This document shows positions 38,726-48,061 of a stretch of 64,000 nt of DNA, piece after piece. The stretch spans positions 22,428 through 86,427 of the forward strand of contig CACZJZ010000011.1 in NCBI GenBank assembly GCA_902781655.1, in the 5' to 3' direction. The stretch comes from an uncultured Lachnospiraceae bacterium (GTDB lineage Bacteria > Bacillota > Clostridia > Lachnospirales > Lachnospiraceae). Numbering within the stretch: position 1 is the stretch's first letter; each line of letters opens with the position of its first letter. The translations under genes and the position numbers were made by a program. The notes below the pieces were generated by a model. The model saw only the letters and a program-made list of their open reading frames with translations, was not told the origin of the DNA and ran no database searches.

Positions 38726-40045
38726 TTGAATCCTATGCTTCTCACCAAGAGCACGACATTCTTTATCGGCCAGATCGCAGCACTGCTCGGCCTGCTGATG
38801 AACGGTATTTTCTGGGTGCTCGACAAAATCGGAATCCCGAATATCGGTCTTTCCATTATTCTGTTTACCATTGTTATTTACATGGCGCTGATGCCGCTGA
38901 CGATCAAGCAGCAGCGATTCTCCAAGCTCTCCCAGAAAATGCAGCCGGAGCTGAAGAAAATTCAGGATAAGTATAAGGGAAAGAAAGACCAGGACTCCAT
39001 GATGAAGCAGAACGAGGAGATCCAGAAGGTCTATCGTAAGTATGGAGTGTCTGCCAGCGGCTCCTGCGTACAGCTTCTGATTCAGATGCCGATTCTGTTC
39101 GCTCTCTATCAGGTCATTTACCGCATACCCGCCTATGTGACGCAGGTTAAGGACGCTTTCTTCCCGCTGGTTGATAATCTGATCGCCACAAAGGGATCCG
39201 CGGAGTTCCTCCAGAAATTTTCCGTCGCATCGCAGTTTGCTGGTAATTTCAAAAACGAAAAATTCACAAGCGGTGTCACCTCTTATGTGCAGAACACCTA
39301 TATCGATGTGCTGAATCGCATTTCCACCTCGGACTGGCACACATTAGCAACGCAGTATCCCTCTCTGAAGGCGGATATCTCCAGTACGACCTCCCTACTC
39401 AATAAGTACAATAACTTTCTCGGGCTGAACATGGGTGATACGCCCTGGTACACGATCAAGGCAGCCTACGCCAGTGGAAAATATCTTCTCATCGTGGGAG
39501 CCATCCTGGTTCCGGTACTCGCCGCGCTGACCCAGTGGATCGGTGTCAAGCTGACCCCGGTGAGTAATACCTCCACCGGAGATCCGCAGCAGGATTCCAT
39601 GGCGAGACAGATGCAGACCATGAACGTCATCATGCCGCTCATGTCCGCCTGGTTCTGCTTCACGCTCCCTGCCGGTATGGGCCTCTACTGGATTGCCGGT
39701 GCGGTCATCCGCGCGATTCAGCAGGTTGCCATAAACAAAAAGATTGACAAGGAAGACATTGATGCCCTGATTGAGCGGAATATCAAGAAAAACGAAGAAA
39801 AGCTTGCAAAGAATTCCGGTCGTCAGACTGTCTCTCAGAGGGTGATGGCGCAGTATGCGACCATGAATACCAGAAATATTGAAGCTCCTGAGAAGAAGAA
39901 AGAGTCCTCCCTGACGGAGCAGGAGAAAGCAGAAGCGCTGAAGAAGGCGCAGGAAAAGACAGCAGGCAGGAAATATCGCGCCGGTTCTCTTGCTGAAAAG
40001 GCTAATATGGTAAGTGATTACAATAATCACCATCAGAGCAGATAA
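38726..40045 (+). CDS. yidC: Membrane protein insertase YidC/Oxa1
   Basis: Inserts membrane proteins alone or with Sec. The 439-residue protein has five predicted helices: an N-terminal one, the IILFTIVIYMALMPLTIKQQR segment, LLIQMPILFALYQVIYR, the later LLIVGAILVPVLAALTQWIG and VIMPLMSAWFCFTLPAGMGLYWIAG. The loop between helices 2 and 3 is charged (KLSQKMQPELKKIQDKYKG). A large extracytoplasmic insertion lies at about residues 135-245, and a basic tail of about 100 residues ends the protein. The start is a TTG eight bases from AGGAGG. Confidence 0.95.
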   Translation: MNPMLLTKSTTFFIGQIAALLGLLMNGIFWVLDKIGIPNIGLSIILFTIVIYMALMPLTIKQQRFSKLSQKMQPELKKIQDKYKGKKDQDSMMKQNEEIQKVYRKYGVSASGSCVQLLIQMPILFALYQVIYRIPAYVTQVKDAFFPLVDNLIATKGSAEFLQKFSVASQFAGNFKNEKFTSGVTSYVQNTYIDVLNRISTSDWHTLATQYPSLKADISSTTSLLNKYNNFLGLNMGDTPWYTIKAAYASGKYLLIVGAILVPVLAALTQWIGVKLTPVSNTSTGDPQQDSMARQMQTMNVIMPLMSAWFCFTLPAGMGLYWIAGAVIRAIQQVAINKKIDKEDIDALIERNIKKNEEKLAKNSGRQTVSQRVMAQYATMNTRNIEAPEKKKESSLTEQEKAEALKKAQEKTAGRKYRAGSLAEKANMVSDYNNHHQSR

Positions 40046-40080
40046 CCAGTAGGAAACAGGCAGCGGCACAGGAGAGAAAG

Positions 40081-41286
40081 ATGGATATGGACTATATCGA
40101 AGTAACCGGAAAGACGGTAGCGGACTGCATCACAGAGGCATGTCAGAAACTTTCTGTCGTCAGCAGCCGCCTGGACTATGAGGTAATCAGCGAGGGAAGC
40201 ACCGGCTTCCTAGGATTCAATGTCAAGCCCGCCAGAATCCGGGCCAGAATCCGTGAAGAGAGTATGGAGCAGAAACCGAAGGCACAGACCGCGGCTGAAC
40301 CGTCCGAACAGCAGATCTCTGACCAGGTTGCTGAGCCCACCGCAGATGGACATCGTTCCGATTCTGCGGAGGCGAATCTGAATAGCAGGGAGGAGAGTCC
40401 GGAATATGTCTCTCCGATCCGCTGGGATACCAGCGCTCCTGTCCAGAAGAATGACGAGGAAGAAGAGGAGGGAGACGCAGGCCATTCAGACAACAGAGAC
40501 ACCCGCTATGAACAGCGTGGAAACCGACGCAATGGTCGCGGCTATGATCGGCGAAATTCCTATGATGCGCGCCGGGGCACCGGAAATGGAACCCGCCGTT
40601 CGGAGGATCGCCGGTATCGCAGCAGAGACGACCGCGACGAAGAAAGCAGGGAGCTCTCAGAAAATTACGCACAGAGTGAAGCAGGCAGCCCGGAATTGCA
40701 GGAACAGCAGCCGGAGGTGAATCGAACTCCGATTCCCGAGGAAAAGCGTCTCACGGAGGAGCAAATTGCGGAGATCAAGGGAAAGGCAGAAGAATTCCTT
40801 CAGAATGTCTTTCATGACATGAAGATGGAGGTCACGATTTCTATGTCTTTCGATCCGAAATGGAATACGCTCTCCATCGATCTTTCCGGCGATGACATGG
40901 GTATTCTTATTGGAAAACGGGGACAAACACTGGATTCGATTCAGTATCTGGTTTCACTTGTCGTCAACCGGGTAGTAGAGCCATATATTCATGTCAAGGC
41001 GGATACGGAAAACTATCGCGTAAGACGCAAGGAAACACTGGAAATCCTGGCGAGAAATATCGCCGGCAAGGTAAGACGGACGAGACGACCGGTAGAGCTT
41101 GAACCAATGAATCCGTACGAACGGCGCATCATTCATTCTGCGCTTCAGAATGACCGCTATGTCACAACACATTCTGAAGGGGAAGAACCATTCCGCAAGG
41201 TTGTGATCAGCCCTAAGAAACCGGCGTACGGAAATGGTTATGGCTATGCCCGCCGCAGAAATGCGGAGCGGATGGATGAGGAATGA
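40081..41286 (+). CDS. jag: RNA-binding protein Jag/KhpB (Jag-N, KH, R3H)
   Basis: A 401-residue protein with three parts. Residues 1-55 are a Jag-N domain (YIEVTGKTVADCITEACQKL, GSTGFLGF). Residues 60-225 are a long, highly charged Glu/Arg/Asn linker that is clearly expanded relative to short Jag proteins. A KH domain follows (IDLSGDDMGILIGKRGQTLDSIQYL), then an R3H domain (MNPYERRIIHSALQNDRYVTTHSEGEEPFR). It is part of the yidC operon and has been linked in other Firmicutes to cell elongation and RNA binding. Confidence 0.94.
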   Translation: MDMDYIEVTGKTVADCITEACQKLSVVSSRLDYEVISEGSTGFLGFNVKPARIRARIREESMEQKPKAQTAAEPSEQQISDQVAEPTADGHRSDSAEANLNSREESPEYVSPIRWDTSAPVQKNDEEEEEGDAGHSDNRDTRYEQRGNRRNGRGYDRRNSYDARRGTGNGTRRSEDRRYRSRDDRDEESRELSENYAQSEAGSPELQEQQPEVNRTPIPEEKRLTEEQIAEIKGKAEEFLQNVFHDMKMEVTISMSFDPKWNTLSIDLSGDDMGILIGKRGQTLDSIQYLVSLVVNRVVEPYIHVKADTENYRVRRKETLEILARNIAGKVRRTRRPVELEPMNPYERRIIHSALQNDRYVTTHSEGEEPFRKVVISPKKPAYGNGYGYARRRNAERMDEE

Positions 41287-41330
41287 TATCTGCTGCCATG
41301 GAATGGTGGACAGATGGAAGGTGACTGCAG

Positions 41331-41386
41331 CCGTGTCCGATACAATGGAATTCAACCCATTGTGTCGGAGCGGCTTTCCTTATAAT
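41331..41386 (+). terminator. Terminator-like hairpin then -10 element before mnmE
   Basis: TCCGATACAATGG and CCATTGTGTCGGA form a 13-pair stem (one G-U), extended by CCG/CGG and followed by CTTTCCTT. A perfect TATAAT follows at 41381-41386, so the element probably ends the yidC-jag transcript and leads into a promoter of mnmE; no good -35 was seen. Confidence 0.6.
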
Positions 41387-41453
41387 GGCAGGAAATCAGA
41401 TTCCTATTGCCGGGGAGAACAGGCACTGAGAATCATGCGGCATGGAGGTATTT

Positions 41454-42974
41454 ATGGCGCTGCCAGTCGATAATCATCAGGAGGATACGATCGCTGCTGT
41501 TGCGACCGCTATGACGGAGGCCGGAATCGGCATCATCCGAATCAGCGGTCCGGATGCGATCGCAATCGGGGATCTTATTTTCCGGGACAGCAGGATGAGA
41601 CGACGTCTTTCCACTTACCCGGCAAACACCATCCATTTTGGCTATGTCATTGATCCGGACCTGCAAAATCCCTGTTCCGCAGAGTCCGTGTCGCGTCACG
41701 ATGAAATCATCGATGAAGTCATGGTATCTGTCATGAAGCATCCACACAGCTATACGACAGAGGATACCGTGGAAATCAATTCCCATGGCGGCGTCTTCCT
41801 GCTGAACCGCATCCTGCAGGTAGTTCTCCATCATGGCGCGAGAATGGCAGAACCCGGAGAATTTACAAAGCGTGCTTTTCTGGGCGGACGGATTGACCTT
41901 GCCCGGGCGGAAGCGGTCATGGATTTGATCTCCTCCCGCAGTGAATTTGCAAGAAAGATATCTCTCGGACAGCTCGAGGGTTCTGTTTCCGACAAAGTCC
42001 AGAAATTTCGTTCTTCCATTCTATATGAACTGGCATTCCTGGAGTCGGCGCTCGATGATCCGGAGAATTATGATACGACGGGATATCCGCAAAAATTGGA
42101 TGCAAAACTAAAGCAGATGATAGACGAGATGAACCGTATGCTGACGGATTCCGAAAGCGGACGTATTCTGCAGGAAGGAATCAGAACTGTCATTGTCGGG
42201 AAACCGAATGCAGGAAAGTCCTCTCTTTTGAATCTCATGAGTCACTCAGAGCGTGCAATTGTGACGGATATTGCCGGAACAACCAGGGATACGCTGGAAG
42301 AGCAGGTTCGGATGGGGGACCTGCTTCTGAATCTGGTCGATACTGCCGGTATTCATGAAACAGAGGAACCTGTTGAAAAAATTGGGGTCGACCGCGCCAT
42401 TAAGGCAGCTGACTCCGCTGATCTGCTTCTGTTTCTCATCGACAGCGCGGACGAGCTGTCGGAAGAGGATCAGAGGATTGCAGCTCTTGTTGAAGACCGG
42501 GTTGGAGAGGGAAGAAAGGCGATTGTTCTTCTAAATAAGTCCGATCTTTCTCCGCAGACGACCGTTCAAAATATCAGGACCCTATTCCCAAAATTGGTTC
42601 CGATTGAAATGGAAATGCACTCTGGTAAAAAGCGGGAAGTTCTCAAATCCAACAATATCCCCTGCGTCCTTTTTTCCATGAAAGATCAGACCGGTTGGAG
42701 CGAACTGCAGCAATTGATAGCAGAGATGTTTCATGCGGGGGAGCTGCAGAGCAGGAATGAAGTTTTCCTCACAAACGAACGTCAGCGGGAGAATGTTCGA
42801 AACGCAGTCCAATCTCTTGCGCTTGTCCGCGGGTCCATTGCAGACGGCATGAGCGAAGAATTCTTTTCCATCGATCTCATGAATGCATATAGTGAGCTTG
42901 GAAAAATTCTCGGGGAACAGGTCGACGATGACCTCGTGGAGGAAATATTTTCGAAATTCTGTCTGGGTAAGTAA
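41454..42974 (+). CDS. mnmE: tRNA uridine-5-carboxymethylaminomethyl GTPase MnmE
   Basis: Together with MnmG it modifies the wobble uridine of several tRNAs. The 506-residue protein has the folate-binding N-terminal domain (ATAMTEAGIGIIRISG), the helical domain, an inserted G domain with GKPNAGKSSL, DIAGTTRDTL, DTAGIHET and NKSD, and the C-terminal FCLGK with the catalytic Cys. GGAGG six bases before it selects the ATG at 41454 over the one at 41442. Confidence 0.96.
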   Translation: MALPVDNHQEDTIAAVATAMTEAGIGIIRISGPDAIAIGDLIFRDSRMRRRLSTYPANTIHFGYVIDPDLQNPCSAESVSRHDEIIDEVMVSVMKHPHSYTTEDTVEINSHGGVFLLNRILQVVLHHGARMAEPGEFTKRAFLGGRIDLARAEAVMDLISSRSEFARKISLGQLEGSVSDKVQKFRSSILYELAFLESALDDPENYDTTGYPQKLDAKLKQMIDEMNRMLTDSESGRILQEGIRTVIVGKPNAGKSSLLNLMSHSERAIVTDIAGTTRDTLEEQVRMGDLLLNLVDTAGIHETEEPVEKIGVDRAIKAADSADLLLFLIDSADELSEEDQRIAALVEDRVGEGRKAIVLLNKSDLSPQTTVQNIRTLFPKLVPIEMEMHSGKKREVLKSNNIPCVLFSMKDQTGWSELQQLIAEMFHAGELQSRNEVFLTNERQRENVRNAVQSLALVRGSIADGMSEEFFSIDLMNAYSELGKILGEQVDDDLVEEIFSKFCLGK

Positions 42975-43017
42975 CGGAAGAATTCTGTCTGCGGCAGAAT
43001 TCTTCTTCCGGTTTTTA
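42975..43017 (+). terminator. Hairpin with T-run between mnmE and mnmG
   Basis: GAAGAATTCTG (42977-42987) and CAGAATTCTTC (42995-43005) pair perfectly; CCGGTTTTTATC follows. It is a terminator or attenuator that would set the ratio of the two partner genes. Confidence 0.6.
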
Positions 43018-43034
43018 TCAGGAAAGGCAATTGC

Positions 43035-44963
43035 ATGCAGGATTATACCATTCAAACTGATGTCTGTGTTATCGGTGCCGGTCATGCGGGCTGTGAAGCA
43101 GCGCTTGCCTGCGCAAGACTTGGTCTTGATACAACGATTTTTACCATGAATGTCGACAGTATTGCCATGATGCCCTGTAATCCTCATATCGGAGGATCTT
43201 CCAAGGGGCATCTGGTGCGGGAGATTGATGCGCTCGGCGGAGAAATGGGTAAAAATATTGACAAAACCTTCATTCAGTCTAAGATGCTGAACATATCGAA
43301 GGGTCCGGCTGTGCATTCTCTGCGCACACAGGCCGATAAATCGGCCTATTCCAGAGAAATGCGCTCAGTGCTCGAATCACAGTCTCATCTGCACATCAGG
43401 CAGGCTGAAGTTACTGATCTTGGCATACAGAGCAAAAATAATCTGCGCAAAATTGTCTCTGTCAAAACGTTCCCTGGCACCGAATATACTTGTAAAGCGG
43501 TCATTCTGTGCACCGGGACTTATTTGAATGCCAGATGTCTGGTCGGAGAAACCATCACGGAGACAGGTCCAAACGGTATGCAGAGATCCACCTGGCTATC
43601 TGAATGTCTGAGAAAGAATGGCATTGCGCTTCGCCGCTTTAAAACCGGAACACCGGCACGAATGGACGGGAGAAGTCTTGATTATTCTAAAATGAAGATC
43701 CAGCTGGGCGACAGACGTATCATCCCGTTCTCTTATTCGACTGATCCGGAGAGTATTCAGATAGAGCAGGTGCCTTGCTGGCTCACTTATACAAACGATA
43801 ATACACATAAAATAATACGAGATAATATAAATCGTTCGCCGATTTACTCAGGCATAATAAAAGGAACCGGACCCAGATATTGTCCGTCCATTGAAGACAA
43901 AGTAATCAAGTTTCCGGATCATGACCGCCATCAGGTTTTTATCGAGCCGGAGGGGAAAAACACAAATGAAATGTATGTGGATGGGATGTCTTCCTCTATG
44001 CCGGATGATGTTCAGCAGCAGATGTATCGGACTGTACCGGGACTTGAACATTGTGAAATCGTCAAAAATGCTTATGCCATTGAATATGACTGTATCAATG
44101 CAAACATTCTGAAACCTACTCTGGAAACCAGGACAATCACGGGTTTGTTCTGTGCCGGGCAGTTCAATGGAAGCAGTGGGTATGAGGAAGCTGCGGCTCA
44201 GGGACTGATTGCCGGTATCAATGCAGCGATGGAAATCAAAGGAGAGGAGCCGCTTGTCATTGAAAGGTCAGAGGGATATATCGGAGTATTAATTGACGAC
44301 CTTGTCAATAAAGATAATCGTGAGCCTTATCGGATGATGACATCACGCGCTGAGTATCGACTTCTGCTCAGACAGGACAATGCGGACCTCAGACTTCGGA
44401 AATATGGATATCGTGTCGGACTGATCACCAAAGAACAATATGATTATGTACTGTGGAAGCAGGAACGGATCAAAGAAGAAATCCATCGGATGAAAACAAC
44501 CTGGATCGGTGGAACAGAGGAAGTGCAGCGCTTTCTCAGGGAACACAACTCGGCTCCGCTGAATAACGGCATCACTCTTGCTGATCTGATCTGCAGACCC
44601 GAACTGAGCTATCTATGCATCGCCCCGATCGACCACGAACGTCCCGAACTTCCGGAAGCAGTGACAGAGCAGGTTGAGATTGAAATCCGATACGAGGGAT
44701 ATATTGCAAGACAGGAAAAACAGGTCGCTCAGTTTGAAAAACTGGAACACAGACACATTCCAGAAAACATGGATTACGATGATGTACAAAGTCTCCGCCT
44801 GGAAGCAAGACAGAAATTGAAGGAGTTCAGACCCAATTCGATCGGACAGGCCTCCAGACTTTCCGGTGTGACACCGGCGGATATCTCTGTGCTGGTTGTA
44901 TACCTCGAGAAAATGAGACAGACACACCATCAATCATCCGTGGATATCAAAAGCAAAAGCTGA
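43035..44963 (+). CDS. mnmG: tRNA uridine-5-carboxymethylaminomethyl modification enzyme MnmG
   Basis: The FAD-dependent partner of MnmE, 642 residues. The FAD site is VIGAGHAGCEAA near residues 12-23. The family motifs PCNPHIGGSSKGHLVREIDALGG and CTGTYLNARCLVGE follow, and the C-terminal helical domain has SLRLEARQKLKEFRPNSIGQASRLSGVTPADISVL. Full length. Confidence 0.97.
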   Translation: MQDYTIQTDVCVIGAGHAGCEAALACARLGLDTTIFTMNVDSIAMMPCNPHIGGSSKGHLVREIDALGGEMGKNIDKTFIQSKMLNISKGPAVHSLRTQADKSAYSREMRSVLESQSHLHIRQAEVTDLGIQSKNNLRKIVSVKTFPGTEYTCKAVILCTGTYLNARCLVGETITETGPNGMQRSTWLSECLRKNGIALRRFKTGTPARMDGRSLDYSKMKIQLGDRRIIPFSYSTDPESIQIEQVPCWLTYTNDNTHKIIRDNINRSPIYSGIIKGTGPRYCPSIEDKVIKFPDHDRHQVFIEPEGKNTNEMYVDGMSSSMPDDVQQQMYRTVPGLEHCEIVKNAYAIEYDCINANILKPTLETRTITGLFCAGQFNGSSGYEEAAAQGLIAGINAAMEIKGEEPLVIERSEGYIGVLIDDLVNKDNREPYRMMTSRAEYRLLLRQDNADLRLRKYGYRVGLITKEQYDYVLWKQERIKEEIHRMKTTWIGGTEEVQRFLREHNSAPLNNGITLADLICRPELSYLCIAPIDHERPELPEAVTEQVEIEIRYEGYIARQEKQVAQFEKLEHRHIPENMDYDDVQSLRLEARQKLKEFRPNSIGQASRLSGVTPADISVLVVYLEKMRQTHHQSSVDIKSKS

Positions 44964-45013
44964 CGCACAGCCTTTATCATAGAGCCGCAAGAAGAGCGGC
45001 ATTGGGGGCAAGA

Positions 45014-45826
45014 ATGACTGACATGGAAGGCAATTCTATTCAGAAACATCACATAGAAATCCCTGATGGTACGGATATTTCATTTGAAGACTTTGATAAA
45101 ATGTTTCACGTGAAACATTTTCCCGAACTGCTGCAGCAGTGGAATCTGAACATATCAGATAAGCAGGAGAAACAACTTTTCCTGTTTTACCAGAATCTAG
45201 AGCAGTGGAATAGAGTGATGAACCTCACTACAATTACGGATCCCGGTGATGTCCTGGTAAAGCACTACTTGGATAGTTTCTCACTCGTGACCGTGTTCCC
45301 ACTGGAAAAGCTGGATAAGGGCATCCAGATTATGGATGTCGGAACCGGAGCAGGATTCCCGGGACTGCCATTGGCAATTCTGTTTCCGAAAAGCCGGTTT
45401 GTATTGATGGATTCACTGAATAAACGCATTTCATTTCTGGAGGATACTATTCAGAAACTGATGCTTCAAAATGTATCAGCCGTCCATGCCAGAGCAGAAG
45501 AACTAGGGAGAAACAAAGACTATAGAGAGAAATTTGACCTGGTGTGCTCCCGCGCAGTAGCGGATCTTCGCATATTGAATGAATATTGTCTTCCCTTTGT
45601 GAAGTTGGGCGGCTCATTCATTTCCTATAAAACAGAACGAGCAGCGGAGGAGATTGATCAGGCGGCTGCGTCGGCAACAATACTCGGAGGCAGGATTCAG
45701 GAAAAGAAGGAATTGACTCTGCCTGGAACGGATTACCAGAGAATCCTTGTCCTGATTGAGAAGGAAAAACATACACCACGAAAGTACCCGAGGAAGGCAG
45801 GAACGCCAGCAAAAGAGCCATTGTGA
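45014..45826 (+). CDS. rsmG: 16S rRNA (guanine-527-N7)-methyltransferase RsmG, carrying a parS site
   Basis: Methylates G527 of 16S rRNA. The 270-residue protein has the SAM motif DVGTGAGFPGLPLAI, the QNLEQWNRVMNLT N-terminal helix and CSRAVADL. About 45 residues precede the usual start; within them the codons of MFHVKH (from 45101) are a perfect parS site. The ATG at 45014 is chosen because GGGGG lies about six bases upstream; a TTG at 45002 is in frame. The hairpin GCCGC/GCGGC (44984-45000) precedes that site. Confidence 0.94.
   Translation: MTDMEGNSIQKHHIEIPDGTDISFEDFDKMFHVKHFPELLQQWNLNISDKQEKQLFLFYQNLEQWNRVMNLTTITDPGDVLVKHYLDSFSLVTVFPLEKLDKGIQIMDVGTGAGFPGLPLAILFPKSRFVLMDSLNKRISFLEDTIQKLMLQNVSAVHARAEELGRNKDYREKFDLVCSRAVADLRILNEYCLPFVKLGGSFISYKTERAAEEIDQAAASATILGGRIQEKKELTLPGTDYQRILVLIEKEKHTPRKYPRKAGTPAKEPL
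45102..45117. promoter_or_regulatory. parS: parS centromere site within rsmG
   Basis: TGTTTCACGTGAAACA, identical to the bacterial parS consensus bound by ParB/Spo0J. It lies in the rsmG coding sequence, close to parAB and about 7.5 kb from oriC. Confidence 0.92.
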
Positions 45827-45880
45827 ATACAAAATGTCATTCATAAGGTCTTCTCATCATTCATAAAACATCTGTTAAAG

Positions 45881-45924
45881 ACTGGCTGCGGCAATGTTTC
45901 ACGTGAAACATTGCTGCAGCCAGT
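45881..45924. promoter_or_regulatory. parS: parS site inside a 44-base palindrome
   Basis: A second perfect TGTTTCACGTGAAACA at 45895-45910 forms the centre of a larger palindrome. The arms ACTGGCTGC-G-GCAA and TTGC-T-GCAGCCAGT continue the symmetry with a single mismatch. It lies between rsmG and parA and could also fold as a terminator of rsmG. Confidence 0.92.
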
Positions 45925-46093
45925 TGCATGCAAAGAATAATTATCATGGAGTCGGACTTTTAGATCGGGAGGCATAGAATCGAACGGCACTCTGTGGTAT
46001 ATTGGAGCAGATGCAGATGAGCAGATCATCATGGCATGCTCGTCGGAATTCTTTGTATAACGCGATGCATCAGACAAGGAATGAGGAGTCGGA

Positions 46094-46867
46094 ATGGGAA
46101 GAATCATTGCAGTTGCAAATCAAAAAGGCGGGGTCGGCAAGACAACAACGACGATTAATCTCTCCGCTGCGCTCGCAGAAATGGGGAAAAGAGTGCTTGT
46201 CATTGACATCGACCCACAGGGGAATACAACCAATGGGATGGGTCTGGATAAGACAAATCTGGAAAATACTGTATATGACCTCGTTCTTGGCGACTGTACG
46301 ATCCAGGAAGCGATTCTCCATAATGTATACGACAGATTGGATCTGATTCCGGCAAATATGGATCTTGCAGGCGCGGAAGTGGAACTCGTCGTAAATCCCA
46401 AGCCAAATAATTCCAGTATTCTGAAAGATGCAATCGGCGAAGTGCAGGAACAGTATGATTTTATTCTGTTGGACTGCCCGCCATCGCTGAACATTCTGAC
46501 TGTGAACTCGCTGACCGCGGCAAATACCGTGCTGGTTCCAATTCAGTGTGAATATTATGCATTGGAAGGACTGAGCCAGTTGATCAACACCATTGAGCTG
46601 GTGCAAAGCAGACTGAATGCGGCGCTGAAGATTGAGGGGATTGTCTTCACAATGTATGACGCGAGGACAAATCTGTCGATGCAGGTCGTACAGAATGTGC
46701 AGGCCAATGTGAGACAGCATATTTATCAAACTATAATTCCAAGAAGTGTGCGTCTGGCTGAGGCACCAAGTTTTGGGGAACCGATCACGGTCTATGATCC
46801 GAAATCGACGGGAGCACAGGCGTATCGTGCTCTGGCAAAGGAAATTGCTGCAAGAGAGGATTTGTAG
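46094..46867 (+). CDS. parA: Chromosome partitioning ATPase ParA/Soj
   Basis: A 257-residue deviant Walker ATPase for origin segregation. The P-loop is NQKGGVGKTTTTINLSAALA with the signature Lys (residues 9-28), then DIDPQGNTT and LLDCPPSL. It is full length and lacks an N-terminal HTH, so it is the chromosomal Soj type. The ribosome site is GAGGAG. parB follows after 81 bases. Confidence 0.96.
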   Translation: MGRIIAVANQKGGVGKTTTTINLSAALAEMGKRVLVIDIDPQGNTTNGMGLDKTNLENTVYDLVLGDCTIQEAILHNVYDRLDLIPANMDLAGAEVELVVNPKPNNSSILKDAIGEVQEQYDFILLDCPPSLNILTVNSLTAANTVLVPIQCEYYALEGLSQLINTIELVQSRLNAALKIEGIVFTMYDARTNLSMQVVQNVQANVRQHIYQTIIPRSVRLAEAPSFGEPITVYDPKSTGAQAYRALAKEIAAREDL

Positions 46868-46948
46868 AGATTTGATAGTGGCGTATCGATGCCGCTTTCA
46901 AACTGAAATTGATATGGATGAGAAAAATAGCGGCACGGGGGTGTGAAA

Positions 46949-48007
46949 ATGGCTAGAAAACATGGTTTGGGAAGAGGTCTGGATGCGCTCATCCCGCAAA
47001 ATCATGCTGCGGATCAGAAAGATCAAGGGGAAGCGGCTTCAATTGAATTGCATCGCAGAACAGATGACGAGCATGAAATAATAACTGCCGGAGAGAAAAA
47101 TGTCAGCAGCGGAACTGCGATGGAACTGGAAAATGAAACTAAGCCGGGAAAAAGGAAAAAAGAATCTGTTTCAAATACGGTTACGCCATCAGAGGACGTG
47201 GTGTCCAGGTCCGATTCCGGACCGCTTCTGGTTCGAACCACAAGGGTGGAACCGGATAAGGACCAGCCACGCAAGAATTTTGACCAGGAATCTCTGGAGG
47301 AACTCGCCGCTTCCATACAGAAGTATGGCATTATTGAGCCACTTGTGGTCAGGCAGGAGGGCGATCACTATGTGATTGTCGCGGGAGAACGCCGGTGGCG
47401 AGCGGCAAAGCTGGCCGGATTAAAGGAAATTCCGGTCGTAATCGGAAACTACAATGCCAGAATGACGGCAGAGATTCAGCTGATTGAAAACATTCAGCGA
47501 AAGGATATCGATCCGATCGAGGAAGCCTCTGCGTATCAGAGACTGATTGAGGAATTTGGTCTGACACAGGAGGAAGTCGCGGAGGCAGTAGCAAAGAGCC
47601 GTACCGCCGTGACAAATACGCTCCGTCTGCTGCGTCTCGCTCCGGCAGTGAGAGAACTGCTCCAAAATCAGGAAAATGGGCTGACATCCGGACATGCCAG
47701 GGCACTGCTTTCCATTGAGGATGAGAATGCGCAGCTGAAGGCAGCACAAAAAATTATAGATGAGCACCTCTCTGTCCGCGAGGCGGAGAAGCTTGTTAAG
47801 ATAATGCTTCATCCGAGACAGGATAAGACCGTGGATAAGGACCCGTCCCTGGAAATCATTTACCGGGATCAGGAAAGACGACTGACCGGCGTGCTCGGGA
47901 CAAAGGTTTCCATTGTCTCAAAGAATAAGGAGAGAGGAAAACTGGAGATCGAGTATTACGATAATGATACACTGGACCGCATTATCAATATTTTAATGCA
48001 TCCATAA
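46949..48007 (+). CDS. parB: Chromosome partitioning protein ParB/Spo0J
   Basis: The parS-binding CTPase clamp, 352 residues. The start RKHGLGRGLDALIP is the ParA-interacting segment. A variable, charged linker of about 80 residues follows, longer than in B. subtilis. Then come the CTP-binding boxes (DQPRKNFDQESLEELAASI and VAGERRWRAAKLAG), ENIQRKDIDPIEEA, and the HTH (LTQEEVAEAVAKSRTAVTNTLRLL). The ATG at 46949 sits seven bases from GGGGG; the GTG at 46943 is too close to it. Confidence 0.96.
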   Translation: MARKHGLGRGLDALIPQNHAADQKDQGEAASIELHRRTDDEHEIITAGEKNVSSGTAMELENETKPGKRKKESVSNTVTPSEDVVSRSDSGPLLVRTTRVEPDKDQPRKNFDQESLEELAASIQKYGIIEPLVVRQEGDHYVIVAGERRWRAAKLAGLKEIPVVIGNYNARMTAEIQLIENIQRKDIDPIEEASAYQRLIEEFGLTQEEVAEAVAKSRTAVTNTLRLLRLAPAVRELLQNQENGLTSGHARALLSIEDENAQLKAAQKIIDEHLSVREAEKLVKIMLHPRQDKTVDKDPSLEIIYRDQERRLTGVLGTKVSIVSKNKERGKLEIEYYDNDTLDRIINILMHP

Positions 48008-48061
48008 TTCATCATTTCATGTACCAAAATTGAAATAATATAAACGGAGATATATCAATAT

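Noticed and set aside
38348-39340. Minus-strand open frames opposite yidD and yidC
   Set aside because: Antisense to conserved genes; no support.
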